The notes: a model not told the origin generated them from the letters alone. DNA of 64,000 bases from Symbiodinium natans (GCA_905221605.1 CAJNDS010002484.1:1-64000); one strand, 5' to 3'. Numbered from the stretch's first letter, positions 54,452 to 64,000 are shown. Program-made: numbers and translations.

Positions 54452-54501
54452 GTGAAATTTGCAGAGAATGGTGCCCTGGAAGATCGACGACTGCATGTCG
54501 G
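54452..54501 (-). CDS. CCCH zinc-finger gene, exon 1 or early exon
   Basis: After the CGACCCGCAG acceptor the minus frame reads DMQSSIFQGTILCKFH and ends CAC|GTGACT, a canonical 5' splice site in phase 0. LCKFH carries the first cysteine of the finger completed by exon 2. The ATG (M of DMQSS) could be the start, or this is an internal exon. Proteins of this type bind AU-rich or other single-stranded RNA. Confidence 0.65.
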
Positions 54502-54805
54502 CTGCGGGTCGATCGCCAAATAGAAGCGGTCGGACTGGACTGACTTGAGCCGGCAAACAAACTGGAAGGGCCGGCTTGAGTCCGAGATGGAGACTGTGAC
54601 ACTTGGGGGGCTTGGACTGGGGCCTTGAGGGCTTTTAAAGCTTATGCTCTGGTTGCTACAAAATTCTGGACCCTCCTGTGCCCCAAACACTCTAGACCCC
54701 AACCAACGCCCAGCCTTCCAGGAAGTGTCACTTCTCACCCTGGGCCACTCGATTCCCTAAACTTCCTACCCAAACCCCACCCCCTCCACCCTCCACCCTC
54801 TACAC

Positions 54806-54893
54806 CCATACACGGCTCGAGGCCCCCCGGCACAGCATTCGCAGCACCCCGCGCTGCGGCGTCTGCAAGCAGCTGCACGCCTCGCGCCCAGGC
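54806..54893 (-). CDS. PPR-like exon
   Basis: The minus strand has a strong acceptor (pyrimidine run then GCATTCTTGTTGCAG) followed by AWARGVQLLADAAARGAANA and VPGGLEPCMG, ending ATGG|GTGTAG. The ARGVQLLADA...GLEPC pattern resembles the second helix and linker of a pentatricopeptide repeat. PPR proteins bind organellar RNA. Phase 0 in, phase 1 out. Confidence 0.5.
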
Positions 54894-54899
54894 CTGCAA

Positions 54900-56025
54900 C
54901 AAGAATGCGAAAGGGAGGGATGGCAAGAGGGGGTCATGAAAATGGCCAACGAGGCTCACGACGGCTTGTGAAGGTGTTGGGTCTTTTTGTTTCGGGCTGT
55001 AGAAACTGAGGACGCTAGCGTTGCAAGGCCAGAGGGTTCCGGCTTCGGGGCCTAGGGTTTGGGCTTGAAGGATCTTTGGGGCTAAGGGTTGAGATTTGCG
55101 GGCAGTAGGCTTGCGCTTTTTGTCTAAGGGTTCAAGGCTCCGAGCCCCAAGAGCCCCCAAGTCCTGCCGTAAGGTAAGTAGGGTAACTATAGTGATACGT
55201 ATAAGCTTGTTCCAAGTACTTCTAACATCTTCTAACCATACTTATAACTACTACTTGCTTAAGAACCCCCAAAAAAATAGAAAAACACCCTTCTTGCCCT
55301 TGCAAATAGCAGATAACTCGACTTATAGCAACCCACGAACCTCCAAATGGTTCCCTCGTGGTATGGGTCCCCGGATAGTGGAAAACACTAACCCTAAACC
55401 CTAAACCCTGCACCCTGCACCCTAAACCCTAAACCCTAAGCCCTAAGCCCCCTAAGCCTGAAACCCTCAAAAGGCTTCCCCCAAAAGCCAAAAGCCCCAG
55501 AGAAGGCCATCCTCCGGGATCTCAAAGGCAGGTCCCAGAGTGTAGGGTTTAGGATTTAGGGTTTAGGGTTTAGGGTTTAGGGTTCAGGGTTTAGGGTTTA
55601 GGGTTTCGGGTTCAGGGTTCAGGCGGTTCGGGGTTCGGGGTGTAGGGCTTGGAGCTATGGGGGGGTTCGGGCGGCTCCACAAAACCTACAAACCCCAAAC
55701 CCGAAACGCTAAACCCCAAACCCTAAACCCTAATCCCGAAACCCCTGCGACCTCGGCACCGAAGGACGCCAGGCCTTCCACAGCCCGAGCGTTTTGGCGG
55801 GGCCGCGAAGGTTTCCAGGGTGTAGAGTTCGAGGTTTGGAGAAGTAGGGATTTAGGGTTTAGGGTTGAAGGGTGCTTAGGGATGTTGGGGGGGGGGGGGG
55901 GGGGGGGCGGGCCTTAAGGGAAACTTCATGCAAACCCATGTCTGACTCCCCAATCCCCTCACAACAAAAAGAGATGCTGAATCTAAGCCCTCGGCCCACT
56001 CTTGAAAGCCCGAACCCCTATACTA
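54900..56025. other. Spacer with short repeats, no firm gene
   Basis: 54910-55160 has open frames on the minus strand (a possible continuation of the PPR gene) but no recognised motif. 55167-55350 holds a decayed family A element (TAAGTAGGGTAACTATAG ... CACGAACCTCCAAATGG). TTTAGGG lies at 55545-55620, and a poly-G tract at 55886-55907. Confidence 0.4.
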
Positions 56026-56110
56026 ACAGTCCTGAATAGGAATCATAATAGGGTGTACTATAATCCCTGTTCAGGACTCTTCGTAGAAGGGGGAACCTCC
56101 CAAGGAATGT
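56026..56110. mobile_element. Family C inverted-repeat element
   Basis: CCTATACTAACAGTCCTGAA and TTCAGGACTCTTCGTAGAAG flank a centre containing GTACTATAATCCC. Related to 49078-49178. Confidence 0.6.
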
Positions 56111-56156
56111 TTAATACTAGCGAATAGGACGGGGGGGTTAATGTTAGGGGAGGGGC

Positions 56157-56515
56157 CCTAAACCCTAAACCCTAAACCCTAAACCCTAAACCCTAAACCC
56201 TAAACCCTACACCCCATCTCCCTGAAACCATTGACCCCTCGCCTGCGCTGAAGGCAGCCGTGTCCCGTTGGAGCCGGCCTCGCCCCGCAGGTTCAGGGCT
56301 TAGGGCTTAGGGCTTAGGGTTCAGAGCTTAGGGTTTAGGGTTTAGGGTTCAGAGTTTAGGGTTTAGAGTTTAGGGTTTAGGGTTTACGGTTTTGAGTTTA
56401 GGGAAGTTTAGGGTTTAGGGTTTAGGGTTTAGAGTTTAGGGTTTAGGGTTAGGGTTTAAGGTTTAGGGTTTAGGGTTTAGGGTTTAGGGTTGAGAGTTTA
56501 GGGTTCAGGGTTTAG
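56157..56515. repeat. Opposed CCCTAAA and TTTAGGG arrays
   Basis: (CCCTAAA)n at 56157-56215, then after 80 bp GGGCTTA/TTTAGGG/TTTAGAG units to 56515. The two arrays are in opposite orientation. Confidence 0.93.
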
Positions 56516-56637
56516 AACCGCAAACCCTAAAGGCCCTCGAATTGAGATTGCGGGCTCAGGTTTTCGGGCTTAGGGCTCACGACGCAACCTGTGGTGTAGG
56601 TCTCATCGCCTTAAGCTGCGGAGCTGAAACCATATGG

Positions 56638-56755
56638 GGCTTAATATAGGGGCCTTTATTAATTAGAATGGGGTTTGGGGGCTACTCACGGGACCATAAG
56701 GGAATACTAAACTCACGGGACCATAAGGGAATACTACCAGCAGTTCTTCCGATCC
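56638..56755. mobile_element. Family B element with an internal ~27-bp duplication
   Basis: ATAGGGGCCTTTATTAATTA start and TTCTTCCGATCCCTT end. Inside, ACTCACGGGACCATAAGGGA plus ATACTA occurs twice in tandem (about 56684-56738). Confidence 0.65.
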
Positions 56756-56794
56756 CTTCATTACAGGGCCTTGAGGATTGCGGGCTGCCCGAAC

Positions 56795-56867
56795 CGCCAG
56801 ACATGCCAGGCTGACGCTGTGCAAGCACCTGCAGGAGGTCAACGGCAGACTGCCAGGCCAGGCCACC
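56795..56867 (-). CDS. PPR-like exon
   Basis: Acceptor CGTCCGCAG; the frame reads GGLAWQSAVDLLQVLAQRQP then GMSG, ending GGCG|GTTCGG. WQSAVDLLQVLAQRQPGM matches the helix-B half of a PPR as seen in dinoflagellate-type repeats (GQWQRALxLL). Phase 0 in, phase 1 out. Linkage to the exon at 59251 is probable but the phases do not join directly. Confidence 0.5.
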
Positions 56868-57185
56868 CTGCGGACGGTGGCTTAGGCGGGGAAGCCCTAA
56901 ACCCTAAACCCTACACCCTAAACCCTAAACCCTAAACCCTAAACCCTAAACCTTAAACGCCCAGCCCTCTGCACCCTCAAAACCCTGATAAGCAGCCCTG
57001 AGGAGCCTTAATGAAACACACGTTCGCCCTTAAAGCCTTTCAGCCCCTCAGCCTGAAAACAATCTAAAGAAGTTGCCACTTCGCCTGTCCCTAGAACCCA
57101 ATGGGGAAGACTTCCATGTCAAGCCCCACCCTGACCCTAAAACCCCAACTGCAAAGACTTACATTCAAACACCGTCCCTTCTGAT

Positions 57186-57715
57186 TCAGGCAACATTCAG
57201 TACAGCTGCTCGCCTTATCATAAGCCTCCCTGCCCTTCCTATTGAGGCAACGTTCTGGCACGTTGCCCGCCTGAGCCTCCGTGGCCTACTTATTAAAACA
57301 ACATTGTGGTACAGTTGCCCGCCTGAGCCTCCTTGCCCTGCTTCTTCAAACGACATTCAGGTATAGTTGCCCGCCTACGGCTACCCGCCTGCTTGGTACA
57401 ACAACATTCCGGAACAGTTGCCCGCCTTAGCCTCGTTGGCCTGCTTAGTGAAGCACATTCTGGACAGTTGCCCGTTCTGGTACAGAGCCTCCCTGGCCTG
57501 CTTGTTGAGGGGGAATTGCCTGCCTGAGCCTCCAGGCCTCCATGGCCTGCTTGTTAAGACATAATTTATTGGCGCGGCCGCCCGCCTGAGCCTTTGCTGA
57601 TGAAACACCGTTTCCCGCCTGTGCAAGTGCGCGCGGCCCTCCCCCACCCAGTTGCACGCCTGAGCTTCCGCGGCCGCCTGCTTCTGAAGGCAACATTCCG
57701 GCACAGTTGCCCACC
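57186..57715. repeat. ~52-bp minisatellite, about ten copies
   Basis: The unit carries CAACATTC(T/C)GG, ACAGTTGCCCGCCTGAGCCT and TGGCCTGCTTGTTGA. Frames of 64-107 residues in several phases come from it. 57060-57185 is unique. Confidence 0.88.
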
Positions 57716-58560
57716 CTATGTCCTGAATGATGTATGCCTGTGTGCTACTTTGTCCTTAAAATCGAACACCCCCCACTTGTCGGGTGGGAAAAGCCATGAC
57801 ACACACGCTGAGCCCAGCCCAAAAAGAAATCCAAACCGCAGAAGCCCAAACCAATCTGTCGTAGTCCAGGGTGCGGGTGCCCCTATACAACCCCAAACCC
57901 TAAACCCTAAACCCTAAACCCTAAACCCTAAACCCTAAACGCCTGCACTCCCGAGGTTGCTCTAGGCTGCACACCATCCTGAGCACCTTCACGCCTGAAC
58001 CCTTGCACCCAAGGCTCCCATACCTCCAAACGCACCCTCCTTAAATGGAAGGGTTCAGGGTTTAGGGTTTAGGGTTTAGGGTTTAGGGTTTAGGGTTTAG
58101 GCTTTAGGCTTTAGGGTTTAGGGTTTCGGGTTTAGGGTTTAGGGTTTAGGGTTTTGGGTTTAGGCTTTAGGCTTTAGGCTTTAGGCTTTAGGCTTTAGGC
58201 TTTAGGCTTTAGGCTTTAGGCTTTAGGCTTTAGGCTTTAGGCTTTAGGCTTTAGGCTTTAGGCTTTGGGCTTTAGGCTTTAGGCTTTAGGGTTTAGGGTT
58301 TAGGGTTTCGGGTTTAGGGTTTAGGGTTTAGGGTTTCGGGTTTAGGGTTTAGGGTTTAGAGATAGCAGGCTGCTTGAAGGTCCGTGGATATTTTGAAGTA
58401 GGGTTATAAGTTCCCTAAATAAGGTTATAAAACAGTTCTAACTATAGTTACCCGACTTGTTGCCCCACTTTGAACTACTCATGGACCTCCAAGTAGCCCC
58501 TGAGCCCTAAACCTTAGGCCCTAGGAAGAAACCCCAAGCCCGGGTTATATGTATGTGTAT
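57716..58560. repeat. CCCTAAA, TTTAGGG and homogeneous (TTTAGGC)n arrays
   Basis: CCCTAAA at 57890-57940. From 58047 TTTAGGG, then about 19 TTTAGGC heptamers at 58155-58290, then TTTAGGG to 58358. A family A element occupies 58373-58495 (listed separately). No gene in the spacers. Confidence 0.9.
58373..58495. mobile_element. Family A inverted-repeat element
   Basis: CTTGAAGGTCCGTGG and CTCATGGACCTCCAAG ends; core GGGTTATAAGTTCCCTAAAT. Begins 15 bp after a TTTAGGG array. Confidence 0.72.
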
Positions 58561-58574
58561 TTCTGTCTGTATAT

Positions 58575-58740
58575 ATATATATATACACATACATACATAC
58601 ATACATACATACATACATACATACATACATACATACATACATACATACATACATACATACATACATCCATCCATACATACATACATACATATCTATATAC
58701 ATATACATATACATATATACATATATATTATATTACATAT
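58575..58740. repeat. (CATA)n microsatellite
   Basis: About 27 CATA tetramers flanked by TATA-rich DNA. The Y/V/C/M and H/T/Y frames are artefacts. Confidence 0.95.
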
Positions 58741-59250
58741 ATGTACGCCCTCGTTAGGGCTGAAGAGACCGGGTATTTCGTGTAGTTTCTGGTCAGACAC
58801 ATGGGGATCGTAAAGGTTTATGTTATGGGGGATCGTAACGGGATGATGTTGGCAGTCATTTAGGGCACCCGACCGAACTGCACTTATACTCCAGCCAGAG
58901 TACCATATAACGATCATACAACCCGTTACACCCCTATGATATAGGGGCCTGCACAATTAGAATAGGGTTTTGGGGGTTTCTATAGCATAATTACAAAGGG
59001 ACCCTAAGGGAACATTATTAGTACTTGTTCCGACCCCAAAATTATACCAACCCACTCCAAGCATGAACACCCCTACAAGGCTAAAGGCTCCAGAAAAACG
59101 GCCCAAGCACACCATCTATAGGATGAACCGCTAAAGCCCAAACCCCAAAAACCCGAAGTTCCCAGGTATATCTAGGAAAGCAAAGGGCTTTGCCATGATG
59201 ACCTGACCGTACAAAACTGGAAAATGGATACCGCCGGGGATCCGCAAAAC
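58741..59250. other. Unique spacer with family B element
   Basis: A family B copy at about 58935-59035 (ATAGGGGCCTGCACAATTAG ... TTGTTCCGACCCC). The rest is unique; on the minus strand it is open from the PPR-like exon down to 59081. Confidence 0.45.
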
Positions 59251-59320
59251 CCCCTGCCGGATGCGCCTTGCACGCGCTTAGTGCCGATCCGAAAGTGGCC
59301 AAGTCGGGCCTGCCCGCTTT
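59251..59320 (-). CDS. PPR-like exon with a full helix-A signature
   Basis: Acceptor TGTCCCAAG, then KAGRPDLATFGSALSACKA and HPAG, ending at a GTTTTGC 5' splice-like site (phase 1). RPDLATFGSALSACKA is the typical start of a pentatricopeptide repeat (xPDxxTFxxxLxAC). An alternative is that the frame runs on unspliced to the stop near 59081. Confidence 0.6.
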
Positions 59321-60238
59321 CTTGGGACAGGTGCTCTACAAGATTTTGGGGCTTCATTAGGGTTTGGGTTTCGGCCGTCTCCCCAGCGCAAGAAAAGTGG
59401 ATCCGACGGAAAGCACCACGAGCACTTGGAATCAAGAGATCTGCTTTGAGAAGGTCGGGTGCCTAGGCACAGCTAAAAGCCGGAGAGGCTGTATTCCAGC
59501 ATTCTCGCAAGCTCCTCCCGATGTGGGGTTTACGAAATAAGGGCCCCTCATACAGACCCCCAAATAATCAGGGTTCCCTTACAATTAATTTGGACCCCTA
59601 TAGGGTACCTCTAATTTCGGAAACCCCAATGTCTGTCCCAGCGTGGCCCTGATAAGTCTCCGTTGGTGAGATGGGTATTTCCGAAAATAGGGGTACCCCT
59701 TTTATACCCCAAATGGAATAGAATCCCCTTGAAGGGACCCCCAAAAACCCTAAACCCTGAACCCTAACCCCTGAACCCGAAACCCTAAACCCAAACCCCC
59801 AAATTTCCGGAAACCCCTAAATGGCGGGGACACAGGCGGGCGGTGCGAGAGGGGCGATTAAGGGTGCTCTCCTTTGGGCTTCCGGGGGGGTTCAAGGTTT
59901 TGGGTTGGGAAACAACTCCCACTATAGTAGGGTTTAGGGTTTAGGGTTTAGGGTTTCGGGTTTCGGGTTTAGGGTTTAGATTATAGTACCCCCTATTCTG
60001 GAATTAAGGACTGCTAGTATAAGGGGGGAACATCCCAAGTTTTGGTGAGCCACCCCTAAGGCCCCACGGTTTAGGGTTTAGGGTTTAGGGTTTAGGGTTT
60101 AGGGTTTAGGATTTCGGGTTTAGGGTTTAGGGTTTAGGGTTCAGGGTTTAGGGTTTAGGGTTTAGGGTTTAGGGTTTAGGGTTTAGGGTTTAGGGTTTAG
60201 GGTTTAGGGTGTAGGGTTTAGGGTTTAGGGTTTAGCAC
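59321..60238. other. Spacer, family D and C elements, TTTAGGG arrays
   Basis: Family D-like copies at about 59524-59630 and 59668-59745 (TATTTCCGAAAATAGGGG ... CCTTTTATACCCCAAATGG), a family C copy at 59975-60035, and a long (TTTAGGG)n at 60070-60235. 59330-59466 is open on both strands. Confidence 0.5.
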
Positions 60239-60285
60239 CTCATGCGCCACGCCGGCAAGCGGCCGAAGAGCGTTGTGGCCCTGGC
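60239..60285 (-). CDS. Putative small exon (47 nt), PPR-gene candidate
   Basis: Clean boundaries on the minus strand: acceptor ATACCTCCTAG, donor CATGAG|GTGCTAAAC, the latter entering TTTAGGG DNA. In the phase that joins its neighbours it reads GQGHNALRPLAGVAHE; phase 0 gives ARATTLFGRLPAWRMR, also plausible. In the first reading phases 2, 1 and 0 connect the exons at 61391, 60858, 60239 and 59251 without a stop. Confidence 0.42.
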
Positions 60286-60309
60286 CTAGGAGGTATTTTG
60301 GAGAGCTGC

Positions 60310-60428
60310 TTGGTTTAGGGTTTAGGGTTTTAGGGTTTAGGGGTTTAGGGGTTAGGGTTTAGGGGTTAGGGTTTAGGGTTTAGGGTTTAGGGTTTAGGGT
60401 TTAGGGTTTAGGGTTTAGGGTTTAGGGT
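60310..60428 (+). repeat. (TTTAGGG)n array
   Basis: About 14 heptamers plus TTTAGGGG and TTAGGG variants. Confidence 0.95.
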
Positions 60429-60857
60429 TGCCGGACACAAGATGCAGGCAAAAGCACTCGCAAGTGACTTGAAAGAGAGCAGCCGGGCAATAAAAGGAAG
60501 TTTGTCACGACGCTCTGCCATTCAGGAAGGAGTTGCATGAACATGAGCTCGCATGAGAACAACCCACATTTGGGGGAAGACTTCTTTGGCAGGCAACAGG
60601 AGCTGCAAAACATGGTGCTGCAAAACATGGTCGTTGTCCATCATCCAAAGGCCACAGCGAAACATCAACCCCATGCTTTGATGAGGTTTACCCTAGACCC
60701 GAAGTTTGTCACCAAAAGCCCTCGCGCCCGTGAAGGAAGACATGGGGATGTCGGGGAGGGTGATCTGGATTACGGTCCTTCCTTGGGATTCTATCACCCC
60801 CCCCCACAAGAGCCCTCCCCCACTTTCGGCAAGTCGCCCACTGCTGGCTGCCCTCAC
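60429..60857. other. Unique segment with open plus-strand frames
   Basis: 60427-60536 reads KMQAKALASDLKESSRAIKG on plus and stops near 60540; another plus frame continues to 60878. Balanced composition suggests real coding DNA, possibly one gene with a small indel or intron, but I recognise no family. It would oppose the minus-strand exons on either side. Confidence 0.3.
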
Positions 60858-60889
60858 CTCGGATTCCATCCGGGGTGAGACGTTTGAGG
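60858..60889 (-). CDS. Putative micro-exon (32 nt)
   Basis: The minus strand has CCTGCAG acceptor and ATCCGAG|GTGAGG donor, both near consensus. In the joined phase it reads LKRLTPDGIR. It lies between the exons at 61391 and 60239 and keeps the frame open. Confidence 0.4.
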
Positions 60890-61257
60890 CTGCAGGGCTT
60901 GCAAACTCGGCCCTGGGCCCTAGCACCCTTAGCCCTAAGCCCTAAGCCCTGCTTGAAGGCTCTTGGGTACTTAGAAGTAAGGGTCACAGTGGGAGAACTC
61001 CTTCTCCAGTGCCGAAGATGACACTCCTCCCCCCCTTCGAACGCCAACGCAAGCCGAAGTCGCACCCCAAAGCCTCTTTGGGATGTAGGGGTGTGGGGCG
61101 CAGGGCGTCTTCCGCAACAGTAGATCTCATGCTCACATGCTGCATTGTGGCGCCACCACCACTCGTTTGGGGGGGGAACAGGAATTCGCACCATGCAGGG
61201 AAAGGGGATACCATGGAGGGTTGGGTGGAGAGCGCGGAGCGCGCACGCATATTATAG

Positions 61258-61369
61258 CTTGGTAGCCCAGTAACCATCTTATAATAAGGGCAGGCGTTTT
61301 GGGTTGGTTATTTTGAAAGGGAAACCAGAACCCAAAAAAAGGGACAAAGGGTACCACTGGGCTACCAAG
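61258..61369. mobile_element. Small inverted-repeat element (family E)
   Basis: Perfect 14-bp inverted repeats CTTGGTAGCCCAGT and ACTGGGCTACCAAG bound about 84 bp with GGTTGGTTATTTTGAAAGG. It begins 21 bp after the 5' splice site of the exon at 61391-61503 (minus strand), so it sits in that intron. Confidence 0.7.
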
Positions 61370-61390
61370 ATGGGGTTTCGAGCTACTTAC

Positions 61391-61503
61391 CACAACCGCT
61401 GGCCCCCGAGGCCCCGGCACACGTGCATGGCTGAAGTGGCGAGCTGGAGGTCGATGGAGAGGTCCTCGTCACGGGCGCCTGGCAAGCGCAGGTTGTGCAG
61501 GGC
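61391..61503 (-). CDS. PPR-like exon with consensus GTAAGT donor
   Basis: 113 nt on the minus strand, reading ALHNLRLPGARDEDLSIDLQ then LATSAMHVCRGLGGQRL, ending TTGTG|GTAAGT. LATSAMHVCRGLGGQ resembles the A-helix and turn of a PPR (AxSAxxxCxxxGQW). Acceptor CCTCAAG. Phase 2 out, matching the micro-exon at 60858-60889. Confidence 0.55.
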
Positions 61504-62919
61504 CTTGAGGTCCCGGGAGCGAGGAGAAGGGGCTTTAGGGTTCGGGGTTTACGGGTTGAGCATTTTTGGGGCTAGGGTACTTATTTGGGTAGAGGGTCCC
61601 CTCACTGAAGCTCTCGGCCTCTAAGACGTAAGTCCTAGTAGCACTGGGGTCCAGTGTTGGGCATGTGGCTCAACTGGGTTAAGTCGAACGTCTAAGGGAC
61701 TGGGTTTGGGGACCCTTTCTAAGGGAACCCGTCAGAGTACAACGATACAACCTTATGATTCCGGGGTCCCTGTTATACATGCAGACCTTTATACGCAGGG
61801 TACCTAAAGGGACAAGTTATGTTAGGTCACGCGCGGCAACAAAGCTGAGCTTCAAGAGTTTATCGACACGCCTTGCTCAAGCTCCTTGATCAAAACATGA
61901 TGCCGAACGTCACCCATCGCTGCTGTTGTTGGTGCCGCACACGTGCTCTCGTCAGCCAGAACGGTTTTGGGCAAGTTTCGGGTTTTCGTTGTGCATCAAC
62001 ACCTTACAAAGAACGTGGAAGAAAACTCGGTTAAATCCTCAAGCCCGAAAACCTTGAAACACCAACCCACTGATTGATCGCAGACCTGCAAGAAGCTGAA
62101 GCCCAATCTCCCAGTTGTGGCCACTTTCCTGGGAGTGTTTGTCGCTCAGGCTTAAAGTCTAGAAGTCTAGGAGTTGGGCGATTAAAACCCTAACGCCCCT
62201 AAAAACCTAAAACCCAAACCCACAAACCCGACTCACCCAATCCTGTCGACGGCGACTTGAGGCGATGTGAGGCCGGCAGTGTAAGGAATTGTGTTTGCGG
62301 TTGGCGGGCTTTGGGGGGTTGGGTTGAGGGGTCAGCGGTTTCTGGTGATATAGGAGTGCCCTCAACGTTGTTGGGATCCAGACATCGTGATTTTGGGATC
62401 TCAACAGCCTCCTGCAGCTGTAACTCAGACCAATGCCCTACACTTCAAAACCCCGCAACCCAAAAACTCGCGTAACACACCTTCGTTGATGGCGCGTCCG
62501 ACAAGGGCTGTCGGCAGCTTACTCACTGTACGCGAACTGGGCCTTCCTGGTGCATGCACAGTAAGCAAAAACACAAACATAAAGGCAGAAACACAGACTT
62601 GCTCGCAACATCCGTAAGGAGAGCGTAATCAACAGCAGCAGCACCCACGCGGACCACGCAGGCGCGTACACAAGGTCTGACAGCATGGTCACTCAACGGT
62701 TCACTCGTGATGACCTTCAACCCTGAACCCTAATCCCTCATTCCAGAACCCCCTAAACCCTAGACCCTCAACCCTAAACCCTGCACCCTCATTTTGAAAC
62801 AAACCCCCCCCACCCCACAATGAATGGACAGCCCGGCGACGCAGGTGGCCACCACGGTGCTGCAAGCAACAGGGCTGAGCCTCGTGGTTCTTTTGAGGGG
62901 CCCCAGGGTTTGGTGGTTT
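61504..62919. other. Unique DNA with few repeats, no firm gene
   Basis: Almost free of telomere-like arrays until 62700. Short frames exist on both strands (62207-62475, 62387-62720) without recognised motifs. 62720-62790 is CCCTAAA-derived. Confidence 0.35.
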
Positions 62920-63110
62920 AGGGTTTCGGGTTTAAGGGTTTAGGGTTTAGGGTTTAGGGTTTAGGGTTTAGGCTTTATGGTTTAGGGTTTAGGGTTTAGG
63001 GTTTAGGGTTTAGGGTTTAGGGTTTAGGGTTTAGGGTTTAGGGTTTAGGGTTTAGGGTTAAGGTTTTTTGTTTATCTGGTTTAGGGGTTTAGGGTTTAGG
63101 GGTTCGCAGG
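62920..63110 (+). repeat. (TTTAGGG)n array
   Basis: About 22 heptamers with variants (TTTAAGGG, TTTAGGC, TTTATGG). Confidence 0.95.
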
Positions 63111-63700
63111 CTTAGAGAGGAGACTTCAAGGGGTTAGCTTGTTGCTTGATCTTGTATTTGTGGGCGTTGCTCCTCTGCCTTCGGGGTTGGGAGACATTTG
63201 AGAAGGCTTTGCAGACTTCGGGGGCTGGGTGTTCGGGATGTGGGGTTTAGGGCTCCGAACATTGCAGCTCGGTTGAGGTTCGGGGTTTCAGGTTTCGGTG
63301 GATGACGCTGCTTCCAGAGGGGTTCCTTTTGCAGGACAAGCCACCGGATCTGCAACTTCTGCATGTCCTGCCAGCTTCCCTGTAGATTCACAAGTGCGTC
63401 TTCTCACCCTAAACCCTAAACCCTAAACCCTAAACCCTCGAACCTTTAAAGTGGCACTAGGCCTCAACCTAACTTTAGGGGCCCAAACACCCCTTCCCCG
63501 AGGATTCATGGGTCGTAATAAGTAACTGGAACCCTCCTACTTGTAACCCGACTCATAGCTACCTACACCCAACAAACCCCCTCAAACCCCCCACAAACAC
63601 AAAACCCTAACCCTGAACCCTGAACCCTGAACCCTAAACCCTAAACCCTAAACCCTAAAACCCTAAAACCCTAAACCCTAAACCCTAAACCCACACAAAC
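63111..63700 (-). other. Open segment and CCCTAAA arrays
   Basis: 63134-63391 is open on minus (SWQDMQKLQIRWLVLQKEPL) and may hold an exon after a CTACAG acceptor. CCCTAAA lies at 63405-63440 and 63605-63690. A decayed family A end occurs near 63505-63575. Confidence 0.35.
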
Positions 63701-63794
63701 CGCCACCCGCTGCTGGCCTCAAGCAGCGCCAGGGAGGCGTCCAGCTGCCGCGCGCCGCCGCAGGCGCCGAGGGCGGTGCCGAAGGTCACCACCT
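63701..63794 (-). CDS. PPR-like exon
   Basis: The minus strand follows a CCCAAG acceptor and reads VVTFGTALGACGGARQLDAS then LALLEASSGWR, ending TGGCG|GTTTGTG. This is almost a full pentatricopeptide repeat: VVTFGTALGAC helix A, turn GGARQLD, helix B ASLALLEA. It is GC-rich, unlike the flanking repeats. It is probably the upstream part of the PPR-like gene whose other exons lie at 61.4, 59.3, 56.8 and 54.8 kb. Confidence 0.62.
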
Positions 63795-64000
63795 CTTGGG
63801 CTTTTGTTGGGGGCTTCTCCGGGCATTTCAGGGCTTTTCAGGGCTTTTCGAGGGTTTTGGGGTTTTTGGGGTTTTTGGGGTTTTAGGGTTTAGGGTTTAG
63901 GGTTTAGGGTTCTGTTTGTGGCTTAGTGGGTTTTGGGTCGCTATGGGCTTTAGAGTTTTGGGGCTGCGCCTTGGTTTGTTTGGGAGGCGCTTTTGGGGCT

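Noticed and set aside
57073-57917. Several ~100-residue frames around 57-58 kb
   Set aside because: They follow the 52-bp minisatellite in multiple phases and strands.

Overview
This is a repeat-saturated nuclear window from a unicellular eukaryote. Evidence for this: plant/alga-type telomere heptamer TTTAGGG in hundreds of interstitial copies on both strands, small exons with GT-AG (and apparently GA) splice sites, PPR and CCCH zinc-finger exons, short inverted-repeat transposons, and an LTR retrotransposon. The combination best fits a dinoflagellate (Suessiales/Symbiodiniaceae-like). Chromerids and other TTTAGGG algae are not excluded. The organism assignment is inference.

Layout. 1-9.3 kb is a stack of unrelated satellites: 9-bp AATTAATTC arrays, a GGCCAAAT hairpin satellite, an ATC-rich minisatellite, a 116-bp hairpin repeat, diverged dispersed repeats, a ~57-bp repeat, CT-rich duplicated blocks, and poly-C/poly-T tracts. 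9.4-36 kb is a mosaic of telomere-like arrays separated by short unique spacers, several families of ~60-250 bp inverted-repeat elements, and a few exon-like islands. 36,041-44,893 holds a complete LTR-type element. 45-64 kb returns to the telomere-repeat mosaic. It contains a truncated LINE endonuclease and two sets of small minus-strand exons, one CCCH zinc-finger and one PPR-like, whose introns are filled with telomeric repeats and inverted-repeat elements.

The centrepiece is the 36-45 kb element. It has two 289-bp LTRs that look identical by eye, a 5-bp TAGGG target duplication, a primer-binding site matching a tRNA-Met anticodon arm (the Copia-like half-tRNA mode), and a polypurine tract. 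I see no protease, integrase, reverse transcriptase or RNase H. Instead it carries four consecutive frames rich in RNA-binding-type modules: a WW domain, an S1-like domain, six CCCH fingers and a lysine-rich tail protein. The second and third frames are one continuous frame broken by a single UAG. The first-to-second and third-to-fourth transitions are -1, and the latter is a TGATG stop-start overlap.

A second theme is that telomere-like repeats and inverted-repeat elements lie inside introns. In the CCCH gene a telomere-type repeat appears to form the 5' splice site, and an inverted-repeat element appears to end at a 3' splice site. All exon calls are my own reading and have no transcript support.
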